A DNA stretch of 64,000 nucleotides, from contig CM114274.1 in NCBI GenBank assembly GCA_050084515.1, positions 30,814,001 through 30,878,000 of the forward strand. The letters run 5' to 3'. The position numbers and the translations under genes are program-made. This DNA is from Blasia pusilla. Lineage: Eukaryota; Marchantiophyta; Marchantiopsida; Blasiales. Shown piece after piece: positions 1 to 11,367 of the stretch; within the stretch, counting starts at the first letter, position 1, and every line of letters begins with the position of its first letter. The notes beneath the pieces are model-generated. The model searched no databases. It was not told where the DNA came from and was given only the letters and a program-made list of their open reading frames with translations.

Positions 1-147
1 ATATGCACCTTACCCCGTGTTTATACCTTTCCTCCTAGAAAAACATGTGTCGTTCTCCGAATGTGTGACCGTGTCAAAATCATCCCATAGACCACTCCAC
101 AAATTATAATATAAACTATCGGAATGTGTCATTTATAATTTTTAAAA

Positions 148-327
148 ATATATATAAGAGTTCAAAATCCTTTGGTCGTCACACGTATGCAATTTAACTT
201 CTTCTCCTTATGACACCTGTAATATATATTTTACTTGGACTTAACTCCAATAGCTTAAGTGTTTTTCAGTTCCTACTGCATGTTCTGATGATGTTCTTCA
301 CCCGTGCCGAGCGCGGGCACCAACTAG
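148..327 (+). mobile_element. Helitron-like 3' terminus (probable mini-Helitron)
   Basis: A 7-bp GC-rich stem (301-307 with 311-317, 3-base loop CGA) is followed by six bases and then CTAG at 324-327 with a T after it. Hairpin plus CTRR followed by T is the classical Helitron 3' end. The stem resembles that of the mini-Helitron at 24439-24633. The 5' end near 148 is a guess from weak similarity to the AT-rich 5' ends of the other copies; only the 3' end is well supported. Confidence 0.45.
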
Positions 328-982
328 TTGCTCTTGTCAGATTCCATATGATGCTCGAAGGTTCTAGTTATATGGAGTCAGTACACCTAGTGCTGACACC
401 TGCCGGTAATTTTCTTTGAAATTACCGGCCAAAACAGGTGACCTCTGTATATATGGGACGGATGACCCAGGGATTCCCGACGGATCGAATCTCCCGTTCT
501 CGGTGAGCTCCCTTTCGCTGGTGGTGCGAATCTTATCGTAGATTTGCGTGAGCCAATGAGGCGTAGATTTGGAGCGGGCCAGGTTTGGAGGGAGTAGTTT
601 GCTCCGACAAAGAGACACGTGTGGCAGAGTGCGCGGTTTTGGGTGAGCTTGTACGGAGATCCATATCGACTGCGATACCTACCGAATACGACTTTTCACT
701 AAATTATTATTTAATCTGGAAATGCAACCATATTATTTGTTAGGTCTTTTATTATTTCATTGGGTTAGGCTTGAAATTTTATCCCATTTGAACGCGTCAT
801 ATAATCTGTTTCTGTTTTATTAGGAAAGAAATACAAAATGTGAACTCTAATTTGAGGAGGCTTTTTTCAACGGCGATTGCTTAGGCGCTCCACACCTGCC
901 CTTTTGAAACTCGGAATTTACGGTGTGTGATATCATATTTCCATTTATGAAATATTTTTTGACAATCACGTGCATTGCATGA
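328..982. other. No gene recognised
   Basis: Mixed-composition DNA with only short open frames on either strand. None shows a recognisable domain, splice pattern or repeat structure. Confidence 0.4.
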
Positions 983-1128
983 GCACCTTTCTAGTTTTTT
1001 ATAATTCCATTTGTGTTAAGGTTACATTCCCTCCATTTCAAGGGACCTTATCACATGGGCACGTTTCTAGTTTTTTATAATTCCATTTGTGTTAAGGTTA
1101 CATTCCCTCCATTTCAAGGGACCTTATC
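983..1128. repeat. 76-bp direct tandem duplication
   Basis: The block beginning GCACCTTTCTAG at 983 recurs at 1059 with one substitution near its start (C to G). The two units are otherwise essentially identical and adjacent, giving a recent tandem duplication of period 76. It lies in non-coding sequence. Confidence 0.85.
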
Positions 1129-1849
1129 CCTGTTTAATAATGTCGTGTTTCAACGTGATCTCAACTAACGTACTATGACCCCAAGTAGCGTGAACAAAGG
1201 TATTTTTGAGAGACATCTAATGATACGTGTCAATTGGAGGAGCAGCTCAAAAGTCTGAGCCCTCGAATTAGTATATAGATTATTTGATTTCTAAGCAATG
1301 AAAAGATTGGACTAGGTCGTGCTTTTTCCTCAAGTACTTTGTAGAAACCTAAATATTGCTAGTAAGAATGTCGGCATCAAAATGTAGCATATAAAAAATT
1401 TAACATATTATTCATACCAATATTTTTTTTCAATCGCAATCTAAAAAATCATAGAAATAGAAATTTTCACATATATAATAGTATTATAATTTTAATTTAG
1501 CACCCCGCTATATACAACATTCCTAGTCCTAACCTATGCCATGTCAACTCTCTCGACGAACATAAATTGTATAAGTCAAAAAGTTTACACATACAAATCT
1601 GAATGTGGTGGAGAGTTTGGGAAACTGGTAAGGGCCGCAACTGTAGAGCAGGTAGGTTGGCTGTCCAAACCGGATGGAGCCACGGGCGCATTAAGGTTTT
1701 GCACAAAAACTATCCTCCCGGCCTCCAACGGAGCCTAGCCATGTGAAGTGACGGGTAGAGGGCCGGGTGGAGTGCCAGGCGAGCGAGGGAGAGAGTGAAT
1801 CTCTCTCGGCACCCCACGAGGTATCTTTGAAACCCCAGCGCTGAAGCTC
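1129..1849. other. No gene recognised
   Basis: AT-rich sequence up to about 1500, then more balanced sequence with overlapping short frames on both strands. Nothing was recognised. Confidence 0.35.
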
Positions 1850-2165
1850 TTGCTGAGTTTTGAAGAGAAGCTCACGGGTTTAGTGGTTTGCAGAGCATTC
1901 AAATGGAGAGGAATAGAACATCGGCGCAATGATTTGTATGATTCTCAAACCCTAGTGCTCAAAATCATTCTGAATTCTGAACTGAAACTCACGAATTTCG
2001 GTGATCTGTACATTATTCCAATTCAGAGGAATCGAACAGCAGTGCAGTAATGCAAGTTAAAATTAAACCGTAAAGAGCTGAAGCCTATCTTGAGTTCTGA
2101 ACAAAACCTCAATGGTGTTAGTGATCTGCAAGCCATGCACTGATTCCAATCAAGGAATATAGCTC
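1850..2165. repeat. Three imperfect tandem units of about 119 bp
   Basis: The pattern TGAGTTTTGAA...CTCACGGGTTTAGTGGTTTGCA near 1855 recurs in diverged form near 1972 and 2092, each time followed by a GGAAT-containing block. The spacing is about 118-120 bp. The copies differ at many positions, so the array is old. It may be part of an LTR or 5' untranslated repeat, but that is not shown. Confidence 0.5.
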
Positions 2166-2690
2166 AGCTCACAAGAAACTTCGGGATTGAAAGCTCCATT
2201 TTTCCGTAAGACAATCTGTCTTACTCTAAAAACACAGCTTTGGATCATGGTTGTCGAGAAAATTGACATTGACAAGGCGATTCTTATCAAATAGCTTGGA
2301 ATCTGCTTCTATGTTTGTTTCTCAAACATAGAAATTTTCTCACTGAGAAAATTGGCAAACGGACTATCTATCCCTTCCAGGTGCAGAATCGATCTCTTAG
2401 AAACAAAATAAGCACTTGTAGTTTGGGGAAGCACCTCGGCTGGACTGAAAGGCAGAGACGGAGGCTCAATGATGTTTACTTTTGGTACCCAGCCAAACCC
2501 AGCAAAGACTCATTACGTGATAAACGCAATGTTCAGGGACAAAATCGGGTACCTCAAGAATCTGGCCAAATGAATCCAGCGAGTGAAAAAATCAATTCAG
2601 AACTAAATCCACAATCAATGCGCAGGCTGGTTCCAACTCAATCAGGTTTCTGTTTCTCATGACGTCATTTGAACGAGAGCTAGAATTCGA
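2166..2690. other. No gene recognised
   Basis: A 115-residue plus-strand frame (2315-2662) is open but rich in K, R, S and N without a recognisable domain. I treat it as a chance frame in repeat-derived DNA next to a decayed integrase. Confidence 0.35.
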
Positions 2691-2699
2691 CGACGCGAA

Positions 2700-2960
2700 T
2701 GGTTGTGGGCTTGATAATTGGTCAAGGAATACAAACGTCATTCCCTCACTCACCTTGTTGGGTAATGCAACAACTTCCATCCATTTCAAAAAGTGCTTAA
2801 CCATCACCAACACAGGTCCATTGTGGCACTTCCTTAATAGTGATTAAAGGCCCCAAAAAATCCAAACTTCATCAATAGTGTAAATCTTTGATAGTGGTTG
2901 CAACTTTGAAGTTTGAGCATTGAATGATACTCAAACTTAATCACACACCATGGACTTGGC
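2700..2960 (-). pseudogene. Decayed Ty3/gypsy integrase fragment
   Basis: Read on the minus strand, short collinear peptide blocks match the integrase core of the retrotransposon at 34.7-43.7 kb: SFNAQTSKLQPL, then FWG with stops, then LVMVKHFLKWMEVVALPNK and FLDQ. The blocks are interrupted by stops and frame changes, and similarity fades below about 2710. The region corresponds to the stretch just after the zinc-binding CxxC through the first catalytic Asp area. It is an old relative of the same gypsy clade, not a functional gene. Confidence 0.75.
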
Positions 2961-3039
2961 GAAAAAACTATTTTTTGTTTATCGGCATGTATACCAATAT
3001 CATAATTGTAGCAAGCTACACTTATATTTTATATATCAC

Positions 3040-3190
3040 ATGTCGAGCCTGCGGAGCTGGTTGTGGGCTCCATCTGGGCTAGTGTGGGCTAGGTGGGCTT
3101 AGTGCGGGCCACATGCGCACTCATAGCCTACATATCCATACACTACGGGCGGGGCAAGCTGCATGAACCACGGCCCACATAGACATCTCT
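3040..3190. repeat. GC-rich GGGCT/GGGC-repeat patch
   Basis: A local GC-rich island in AT-rich surroundings with repeated GTGGGCT and GGGC motifs. In composition it resembles the GC-rich hairpin region at 5.70-5.94 kb. It may be the subterminal region of a DNA transposon, but no terminal repeats were found. Confidence 0.25.
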
Positions 3191-3359
3191 ATCCTAGGGA
3201 TAGACACAAGTCCCTTGACGCAACCTAGGTGCAACCTTGGATCTATGTTCTGGATGTGGCTGCAAGATAATTACATATTTTCATCTAAGGGCTGGAAACT
3301 TTCTCCCAGTTTACCTTCAACACCCTTAAAATGCGAGAAAAGATAAGAAACCGCAAGAT

Positions 3360-3712
3360 TGTTGCACGCTAAACTCACTTACAACCACAAAAGAGAGAGG
3401 AAGAGATTTTGTAGGGCTTTGCCCTTCCTTGTTGTTCTTACCCAAGCCTCAATGAACAAAAAAATGAGTGGCGAGAGTGGCAAAACACGCCTAATACCCC
3501 TCTCCACCACCCATAGGCTCCCCCTTCCTCACTGAATTCTCAAAGCATAAAATGGCCACACACTAAACTCAATGACAAGCACATCCAAAAAGTGGAGAGA
3601 TCATGCAAGGCTTCACCCTTCATTGTTCTAATTGCCCAAGCCTCAACAAAGGAACAAATGAGAGGTGGGAGTGACAGGAATTGCGTACTATCCCTCTCCA
3701 CAACCCCCTTCC
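3360..3712. repeat. Diverged tandem duplication, period about 196 bp
   Basis: Blocks such as CACTAAACTCAATGAC, CCCAAGCCTCAA, AAATGAGAGGTGGGAGTG and CCCTCTCCAC occur twice in the same order, in about 3365-3515 and about 3556-3710, with many substitutions and small indels. No coding function is seen. Confidence 0.55.
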
Positions 3713-4403
3713 CGTTAAGGAGATCGATAGCCCTTATGGATCTATGTCATGGATATAGCTGCACTTTTAATGTTCCTTCCTTCAATCCTAGCTTCTTTCT
3801 CGCTATTTTAAAATTTCAAACTATCAAATGATGACATGTGCCATAACACCATTCAATACCCCTCTATTACATTGACTTGTTATTTACAAAGAGTCATTCT
3901 AAAATTTAACCTTGAGTATAACTTTTTCCCTAATCCAATTTTTTCTATCCTCTATTCCAAGAAAAGTCACTTATAATGTTCACCCAAATTCAAAAACTAA
4001 ATAAACCCCTTCATTAGATTTCATATGGTTTTGGAAAGAAGGGTAATGGCATCTCTAGATAATTTCAAAATGAAATATAACAGTGATAATTTTTCATATT
4101 TTGATATTGATTTGATATACAAAGAATTCTAGTGATTTTTTCTTTGAATCAACTTTCAATACCAAGTTTATGTTTAATATTTTTTTATAATCAAAATAAT
4201 ATCATAAACATATTAGAGAGATATTCTATTTTTTATTGATATCAAAATGAAATTTATGCAAATTTTCATTGTAATTACTTGTGATTGCAACCAACTTCTA
4301 TTTTAAGGAAGGAGTTGCATGAGCACATTTTTTGATTGAGATGTCCATTTCCCAAGGTAGAGGAAGAGAATGGGTTGGAACTTAGATTTGGATAAATGAA
4401 AAA
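3713..4403. other. AT-rich, no gene recognised
   Basis: Strongly AT-rich tract with no long frames. The inverted-repeat arm probably continues leftward through it, but its partner lies beyond the window end, so this cannot be checked. Confidence 0.4.
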
Positions 4404-5750
4404 AATCACTTGGTCTTTTCCGTCTATTGCCCGTGGACATCCATGCATTTTATCCCCAACCAGGTAATTGATGTTGTTGCAATCTTCAAGCACACTCTAA
4501 GACGCTAAACAAAATTTGTGGGAGTGTACTTGAGTGGAGAATCAAACATCTAATCTTATTTCGATTCCTCACAATTTGTGGTTTACTAGCTTATTAATCT
4601 CAATTTCATTTACTTGTGCTTATAAACATAATCACCTTTATAAGTTTCCTTTTTTTTCATTTCATTTAAAAAGTAAACTAGTGGATGCCCTTGAAGGTTT
4701 GGCATATTGCGAAATGTCAGGATTTTTTTTTAAATCCAATTTTGGGGGGAGAATCGACGCTCAGACACAAGGGCGCCAACTCAATCTCGCGGATTCTAAA
4801 GCCTTGAATCACCATCTAGCACGGAGGTGCCAACCTCGAGGGGACAAAGACTAGATGCCCAACCCCACACTTTTTTTCTCATTTTTCTTTGCCTCCATTG
4901 CTTTCCTAGAAGTGACCCTCATGAGAGTTCACATTTTTCAATGACTCTCTAGGTACTTTAGGGTGAATGCGATAGAAAGAGATATTTTTTAGTATTGGTG
5001 GATGTTTGTATGCTTGCGTACCGACTTTGCAATTTGCTTGTGGTGTGCATATTTCTTTTCCACATTTTTTGATATGGTAGCTTAGGCACTTCTTGTGATT
5101 GGTATTAGAGATGGATTGTATCCAACTCTAAGGATAGATCGGTGAATCGATTTGAAGATTCCCTGACCTGATTAATATGGAAATTGTTGGTTGATCATGC
5201 TAGAGAGTAGGAATATTGGTTTGTAACTTAAAAGATGAAAGCTCTAGTTCAACCAAGTTGATTGGCGAAATATAACTCAGAGCCAATAAACGAGAATATT
5301 ATCCATTTCTTGGAATGCATAGACAAATTAGAAGGAGTGAATATGAGGGCACATTTCATTATTGAGGGGGTTGGAGGTGTTCTATTTAAATGCAAGTTCT
5401 TGTGGCTGAAGCTTAAAGAGAAAATGGGAGATTCATTCTCAATTTCTCATATATTGCAAAGGTGTTTAAGGACGGGAGACGTCAAAATGGAGATATAGTA
5501 CCTTGATCTTGGTTAAGTGAATTGAAGAGGGCGATGGTTGCATGGCATTGGGAGCATTCTGCAACCATTCATCATGTTTGTGCCCTTCCTATTTTGAGTA
5601 CTCATACTCTTGTATTTCCTTCCAAGTCGCTCCATACAAAGGATGAGAGGATCAACCTCTCCAAGGTTGCCACTCCTCGTAATGGAAAGAGACAAGTCTG
5701 GACATGGCGACATGCATGCCCGGCCGGCACCCGAGCTCGCACTCATTGCA

Positions 5751-5818
5751 TGGCCCGCAGCCTGGGCGGGGTGTAGGATCGTGTCGGCGAGCCTGCACCC
5801 CGCCTCGGCTGCGGGCCA
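5751..5818. repeat. GC-rich 27-bp stem hairpin
   Basis: Bases 5751-5777 and 5792-5818 are inverted copies with three mismatches, forming a strong GC-rich stem with a 14-base loop. The surrounding 5700-5940 tract is an island of high GC with GGACATGTCC palindromes in otherwise AT-rich DNA. It could be a foldback or the terminal region of a DNA transposon. The same structure is in the right arm at about 62585-62670. Confidence 0.7.
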
Positions 5819-5939
5819 CGAACGGGGAACGGGCTCCGTCCGTTTGTTTGAGTGCGGGCCTTGGGTAGCCGGGCCCGCACGGACATGTCCGTCCATAAGA
5901 CACACATAAGTCCGTGGACATGGACATGTCCTTGGACAT

Positions 5940-8277
5940 GGACTTTAGGGTTGTAGAGACAAAGGAAATATATATATATTTATAGTGTTCTAAATGAGAC
6001 CATTAAACAAGCAACTATTATGAATGGTGCTTCTTGTTTTTGTACCTTCCTAGGACTGATGTGGAGGAGACGTTAGATTGTTAACTTAGATGGGAACTTC
6101 CATTGTATCTATTTATGAAGCAAGTATATTTTTTTAATATATTTTGTTAATAGATTGAATGTGTAGTTTCAATGTATATAAGGTTGCAAGTTACATGACT
6201 CAGTACTTTAATTGAAAAAAAATGCATGTGGTTTAGAGTTCGACCGTGATATAATTATAAGTAGTGTTCTATCTGAGTCGTGTGTCTATTGATAAGGATA
6301 ATCCCAAAATGAAATCCTAAACACTTTTGCAAAGTAAAACTTATATGGTATTTAATGGTTTCAATCAAGGTCCATTATTGATCATGTTTTATTATTTGCA
6401 GGAACCAAACATTCCTTCACTCTCCTCGTATATGGATTTAAGCGATTTTCCCATAAGAAAACAAAAAAGATATTATAGTGTTTTTGTTGGATTCCCAAGT
6501 AGAGATGATGGATAACCCTATACTCAAGCTATCAATCATTGTTGATGAGTCGCCACCTGAAGCACAAGCTGATGGTCGAGGATTCAAAAAGTTGTCATGG
6601 AAGTTGTTGTGGATTTAGGGTCACCTTCTATAAGCCAAGCCCCTTCACAAGTAGTAGATGAGGCTCGGATCATTAGTGCATTTGGACTACCACCTGCTGT
6701 TCTTCATCAATCCAATGACAAGCCCTCTGTTGACGTTTGTAGGGTTGAAGAAAATACCGTGGAACATAGTGAAGTACTTAAAACCATTATTCCATAGTTC
6801 CGTGGGACAAAGGGTGTGGAATGGCGGAAAATTTGACATCCCCTTGCATTCATGTGATCTGTGGATTAAACATATTTGGGAGGAAAGGAGATCTCTTTGC
6901 ATGAATATTGGAAGGGGGCGAGGGAGGAGAAGTGCGGCGAATATTTTTATAGATGTTGTTCTTTAAACAACTTGGATGAATGTGGATTGGAGTACAATTT
7001 CATAGGGACCAAAAATATGGGTTGCTACATCAATGGCTCTAGACAAGATTCTAAGATCAAGAAAATGCAAAAAATCACTTATTTCTCCATCACCTATTGA
7101 GAGGATCCCTAATCCATGTCCTAGGAAACATGTTCCTAGGACTTGAATCTTCTTGGCCATCAAGTTCATCCATCCCCACAACTCGAGTTTAGGTAGCTAG
7201 ACAAGAGCTCGGAGCAATAATATTGGTAAAGCTGAATCTTTGGCAAGGCAATATCTCTTCACAATATCAAAGGTGCATTGATATCCATATGGATATCAAT
7301 GCACTTCTCTAATCATATGGTTCCACTAGTTAATTGGATGGTAGATCTTCTACATGGAATTGCGAGTAACCTGCCTATTCTTATCCATGTATTTGATGAA
7401 TTCCTCCTCGAATTTGGTGGAGCATTGCGTCCCCTTCAGCAAGTAATTGGGTATTCATTCCCTAAAGATATGCTTAACAAGGAATAATTATTGAAGGATC
7501 TTTCCACCATTCTAGAGTTGGATGTCCAAGTTTCTTTCATTCGTCAGAAAGGCATAAAATATGAAGTTTCTACTCTGCCCCCACAATCTTTGAGCCTCCA
7601 ATAGTTGATATATAAGCGGAATCTCATGTTGTACATACTCACGTGAATTCAGATCCACCACATTCCCCTGAACACCTCCACTTTGGCACTTTGGATCTTC
7701 CTCTACCTCCAGAAGTACGCGTAAAAACTATCTGGGAACGGAATTTGGCAACCGTACTTCAAAGATCAGAATGCATATTCCCACAAGAAATGAAGATGAT
7801 AGACACAAGAACACATGCCAAGACTAGCATATGGAACCAATCCAATCAACTTGAGACATATAGTGCATTTCTTCCTCCTTGACTCCGGAAAGTTGAAAGA
7901 CAAAGTAGGGTTTGTCTTCTAATTGGATCCATGATAGATATTTGTGTCCACTCCATCCACAATCAAAATGGATTAATTTCCACTCGATCCACAATTAGGA
8001 TATTCGTCAATCTTTCTGTGAACATTCATCAAGGTTACCATTAGCATCTACAACTGTTGGACTCTCACTTGCACCTCTGGCCACCTATCTAGGGCGTATC
8101 GTCCTTGGCACGTCCTTCAAGTCATTGACCATCTTCTTATAGTTGGGTTTAAATTTCACCTCCATTGTATCCCTGAACAACTTGTTGTCGAGATAATTAT
8201 TCCATTTGAAAATTTGCTCCATCATCTCCACCTCAAATCGGTCCATCAGTAGCTTGTCAACGCTACTTGCAAAGTTT
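5940..8277. other. Unclassified repeat-like tract
   Basis: AT-rich sequence with many short frames, none above about 105 codons. Both arms carry the same interrupted frames (for example 6658-6966 and its counterpart 61454-61762), so stops predate or are shared by the duplication. No domain was recognised. A short TGGTATTAGAG near 5099 resembles an LTR-retrotransposon primer binding site for initiator tRNA-Met, but no flanking LTR was identified. Confidence 0.3.
7273..7304. repeat. Perfect 32-bp palindrome
   Basis: GTGCATTGATATCCAT is followed directly by its exact reverse complement with no loop. The right-arm copy (about 61117-61147) has lost one base at the centre and is 31 bp. Function unknown. 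Confidence 0.9.
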
Positions 8278-9805
8278 CAAGAATATGGAGTTATGACCAA
8301 AAACCCAAACATATATAGGTAGTTTTTGGACCTGTTCAATTAAACCTTCTAGCAAAAGAGGATATTTCCATTTTTCACATTGTCCAAGGATTTCATTTTG
8401 ACCTTAATTTTGAGATACTTTATCCTCAAGGTGTATCTAGACTTCCTTCAAAATTTCAAGGGAAATAGAGTTGTGACTAAAAGCCCAATATTATTTATGT
8501 TGGTTTTGGACCCGCGTGATTCGGCCCTCTAGCAAAAGAAAGTCTTCGTATTTTCCATCTTCTTCAAGGACTTTATCGTGACATAAAATAAGGGTCACTT
8601 GATCCTTAACGTGTATGCAGACTTTTGGACTTTGGACTTTTAGTTGAAAATCCATTTGGCATGAAATTTTCCAAGAATCTTGGAAACACTTATGTATAAA
8701 AATTTACAAATTTTCAGGGCAAGATAATATACAAGGAAAAAATGAAAAATACATAAATCATTTTTTAATTTCTTGATCTGATCATCGAGATCTAGAATGT
8801 TCTTTCATTCTTGGACTTTTGGTTGAATATCCATTTGCCATGAAATTTTCTTCGGTTCTTGGAAAAGACCTATACAAAAGCTGAAAAAATTTCAGGGTAA
8901 GATTATATACAAAGAAAATTTTTAAATACTCAAGTCCTTTTTTCTTTCTCAATCTAATCACCAAGGTCTAGAATGATCTTTGAATTTTTGGACTTTGAGT
9001 TGAACATCGATTTGCCATGAAATTTTCTACGTTTTTGAAAAACATTGACAAGGTTTCAGGGCAAGATCATATACAAAGAAAAAATTTAAAAAACACAAGT
9101 CTTTTCTTATTTCTCAATCTAGTCATCAAGATCTGTAATAACCTTTGCATTTTTGGACTTTTGGTCGAACATCTATTTGCCATATAATTTTACATGATTT
9201 TGGAAACACTCTTATAAAGAAGTTGAAAAAGTCTCATGGAAAGCATATTTTTGGAAGAAATGAAAAATACACAAGTCCTTTTTTCTTTCCTGATCTAATC
9301 ACCGAAGTCTAGAATAACCTTTGTATTTTCGGAATTTTGGTTGAACATCCATTTATCTTGAACTTTTATATGGTTCTTGGAAACACTCATATACAAAAGT
9401 TGACAAAAATTCAGGGCAATATCATATACGAAGAAAAACTATATGAAAAAGTCCTTTTTGTTTCTTTTATGGTCTAATCACCGAGATCTAAAATAACCTT
9501 TGCACTTTTTGGTTGAACATCCATTTACCATGAAATTTTACAGGGTTTCTAAAAATATTCTTCTAAAGACATTGACAAAGTTTAAGGGCAAGAACATATA
9601 CTTGGAAGAAATGAAATTTACATAAGTCCTTTTCCCTTTTCTGATTTGATGATGAAGGTCTACAATGACCTTTGCATTTTTGGACTTTGGGTTGAACATC
9701 CATTTGCCATTTGCAAGGTTCTTGGAAAATTTCTTATTGAAAAGTTGACCAAATTTTAGGGCAACACCATATACAAGGAAAAATTGAAAAATACACAAGT
9801 CATTT
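8278..9805. repeat. Satellite-like tandem array, units about 162-187 bp
   Basis: Two units of about 185 bp (marker TCTAGCAAAAGA near 8350 and 8533) lead into seven diverged units marked by the block TTGAACATCCATTTGCCATG near 8651, 8831, 9009, 9171, 9349, 9521 and 9700. Each unit also carries a TTTCAGGGCAAGA..ATATACAAAGAAAAA block and a CAAGTCCTTTTTTC..CTAATCACCGAGGTCTAGAAT block. The period is 162-180 bp, close to nucleosomal length. Divergence between units is high, so the array is old; both inverted-repeat arms carry it. Confidence 0.85.
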
Positions 9806-9948
9806 TAACACCTCTTTGCTTGACGTGTAGCAACTGGGCAGCAAGAAAAAATTTCACCTACTACGGGCAGCAAGAAAAAATTTGAATTTATGTGCAACAT
9901 CATTAATCTCTTCCTTTCACGGGCTATACACTAGCCGTTCAAACATTT

Positions 9949-10170
9949 TTTATATTATTATGGGAGAGTGCCTTCTTGATTTGCAAACACCTCTCTGCTT
10001 GACACGTGGCAATTGGGCAACAAGAAAATGTTTCACATACTACGGGTAGCAAGAAAAAAAATGAATTTATGTGTTGCATCATTAATCTCTTCCCTTCACG
10101 GGCCATACACTAACTCTTCAAACACTTTTTTATTTCCCTTGCATCGCACGGCACCTTAAAAGAGGACTAG
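9949..10170 (+). mobile_element. Mini-Helitron (about 220 bp), with partial tandem copy upstream
   Basis: The 5' region (TATATTATTATGGGAGAGTGCC, with TC decayed to TT) matches the 5' ends of other mini-Helitrons in this window. The 3' end has an imperfect hairpin (CCTTGC/GCACGG around 10138-10151) followed by CTAG at 10167-10170 and a T. Internal marker blocks are CTTGACACGTGGCAATTGGGC and CTACGGGTAGCAAGAAAA. A second, partial copy of the internal part lies immediately upstream at about 9806-9945. No coding capacity. Confidence 0.65.
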
Positions 10171-10761
10171 TACTATTAAAAGAGGACGACCTTCGAAGAT
10201 GGTTCTCCACACAGTGACGCGTCTCCTCTTGAGGCATTCTTGCTTATGATATTAGTACATTTAAAAGAAAAGAATCCAGGGAAGAAAGGGGAGTAGTTAA
10301 GTTAATGGAGGGGAGGGCATTCTCATAAGAAGCCAAAGCAAGAGGGGGAGGGGAGAGCAAAGGGGAGGGAAGGTTTTTCGGGTTATGTTTATTTGTCATG
10401 ATGGATCACAAAATGATGTTTGCATATACTCAATTCTTGTCTATTTTTTAATCTCTTTTTGCATTTTCTCTCAATATTTAGAAAGATTTTTTCAGATTTT
10501 TGAAAATGATAATAAAATTTTTAAATTTTACAATTTATTTTAAAATTTAACATCCGTCTAGCAGTACGGATACGAGAACAAACTTCAAGCGATCGAGAAT
10601 TCACATTTCCTTTTGCGTCTCATCCTTGTATTTCCTCCGCCAACGGATTTGGGACGAATAAGCAAGACTCAAAATGGATGATTGAGTCGGAACTCATGTG
10701 CCTTTCTCAAGAAAGGTGAACGTCGTCTGTCTTCGCCGAATTGATCGTCGTCTGGCGAATC

Positions 10762-10768
10762 TATATAG
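10762..10768 (+). promoter_or_regulatory. TATA-box candidate upstream of GNAT gene
   Basis: TATATAG stands at the border where AT-rich sequence gives way to the GC-rich leader of the acetyltransferase gene. It is conserved at 57602-57608 in the other arm. About 600 bases separate it from the chosen start codon, so the 5' leader would be long or hold a further untranslated exon. An ATGGCG at 10812 opens a frame that the other arm disrupts by a small indel at about 10970, arguing against translation there. Confidence 0.35.
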
Positions 10769-11367
10769 TCAGCCCCACAGCTTCACTGCGGCGACGAATT
10801 CGCGCGACGGGATGGCGTCGGACCGGGTGGAGCTCTGGCCCCGGCAGCCCTCTCCTATTCTAGCCAAGTCAGGGACGACCGGGGATTCACCAGGTTCAGC
10901 ACCAAGAGAGATCGTGTCTCTCTTGGTCGGGTTTCGCTCTCGTCTCTGTCCGTCTCCGTCCCCGACCCCCATCCGGATCCGGATCCGGATAGCAGCAGCG
11001 GAACTCCAAATCTGCTAGGATGAACGGACCAAGGCAATCTGTCATTCGGTGATTCCGGGAAATTGCAGATCGTGGGACGAATTTACGGGAGCTTCTCATG
11101 CGACGCTTTCATAATTGATTGCAGACCGCAACGGATTCGAAGCCCTTGCCGAGAGTTTGTAGGAACGGTTGCACACTTCGGAGACCCGGCAATAACATCG
11201 TACTTCATTACTGATGCAAAGTAGGGGATCCAGAGACCGAGTCTAGGGCAAAGCGGTGTAGGTTGGATGGAGGACACATAGATGAGTCGGCGATGGGTGA
11301 AACGGAGTTAGGGACGGACGGAAGGAAGGAGTGCACGGAAGGAGATGGAGATGGAGAGGTGGGGAAA

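Noticed and set aside
5095-5115. Primer binding site of an LTR retrotransposon
   Set aside because: TGGTATTAGAG is close to the initiator tRNA-Met complement but no LTR pair or gag could be placed around it.
5513-5909. Overlapping 84-130 codon frames on both strands in the GC-rich island
   Set aside because: High GC content produces open frames by chance; frames overlap on opposite strands and change between the arms.
8278-9805. CRISPR-like array
   Set aside because: The units are long, diverged and contiguous, with no short identical repeats separated by unique spacers; it is a satellite-type tandem array in a plant genome.
10698-11018. 106-codon plus-strand frame upstream of the GNAT gene
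   Set aside because: A small indel in the (ATCCGG)-repeat region changes its C-terminus in the second copy; more likely leader or promoter sequence.
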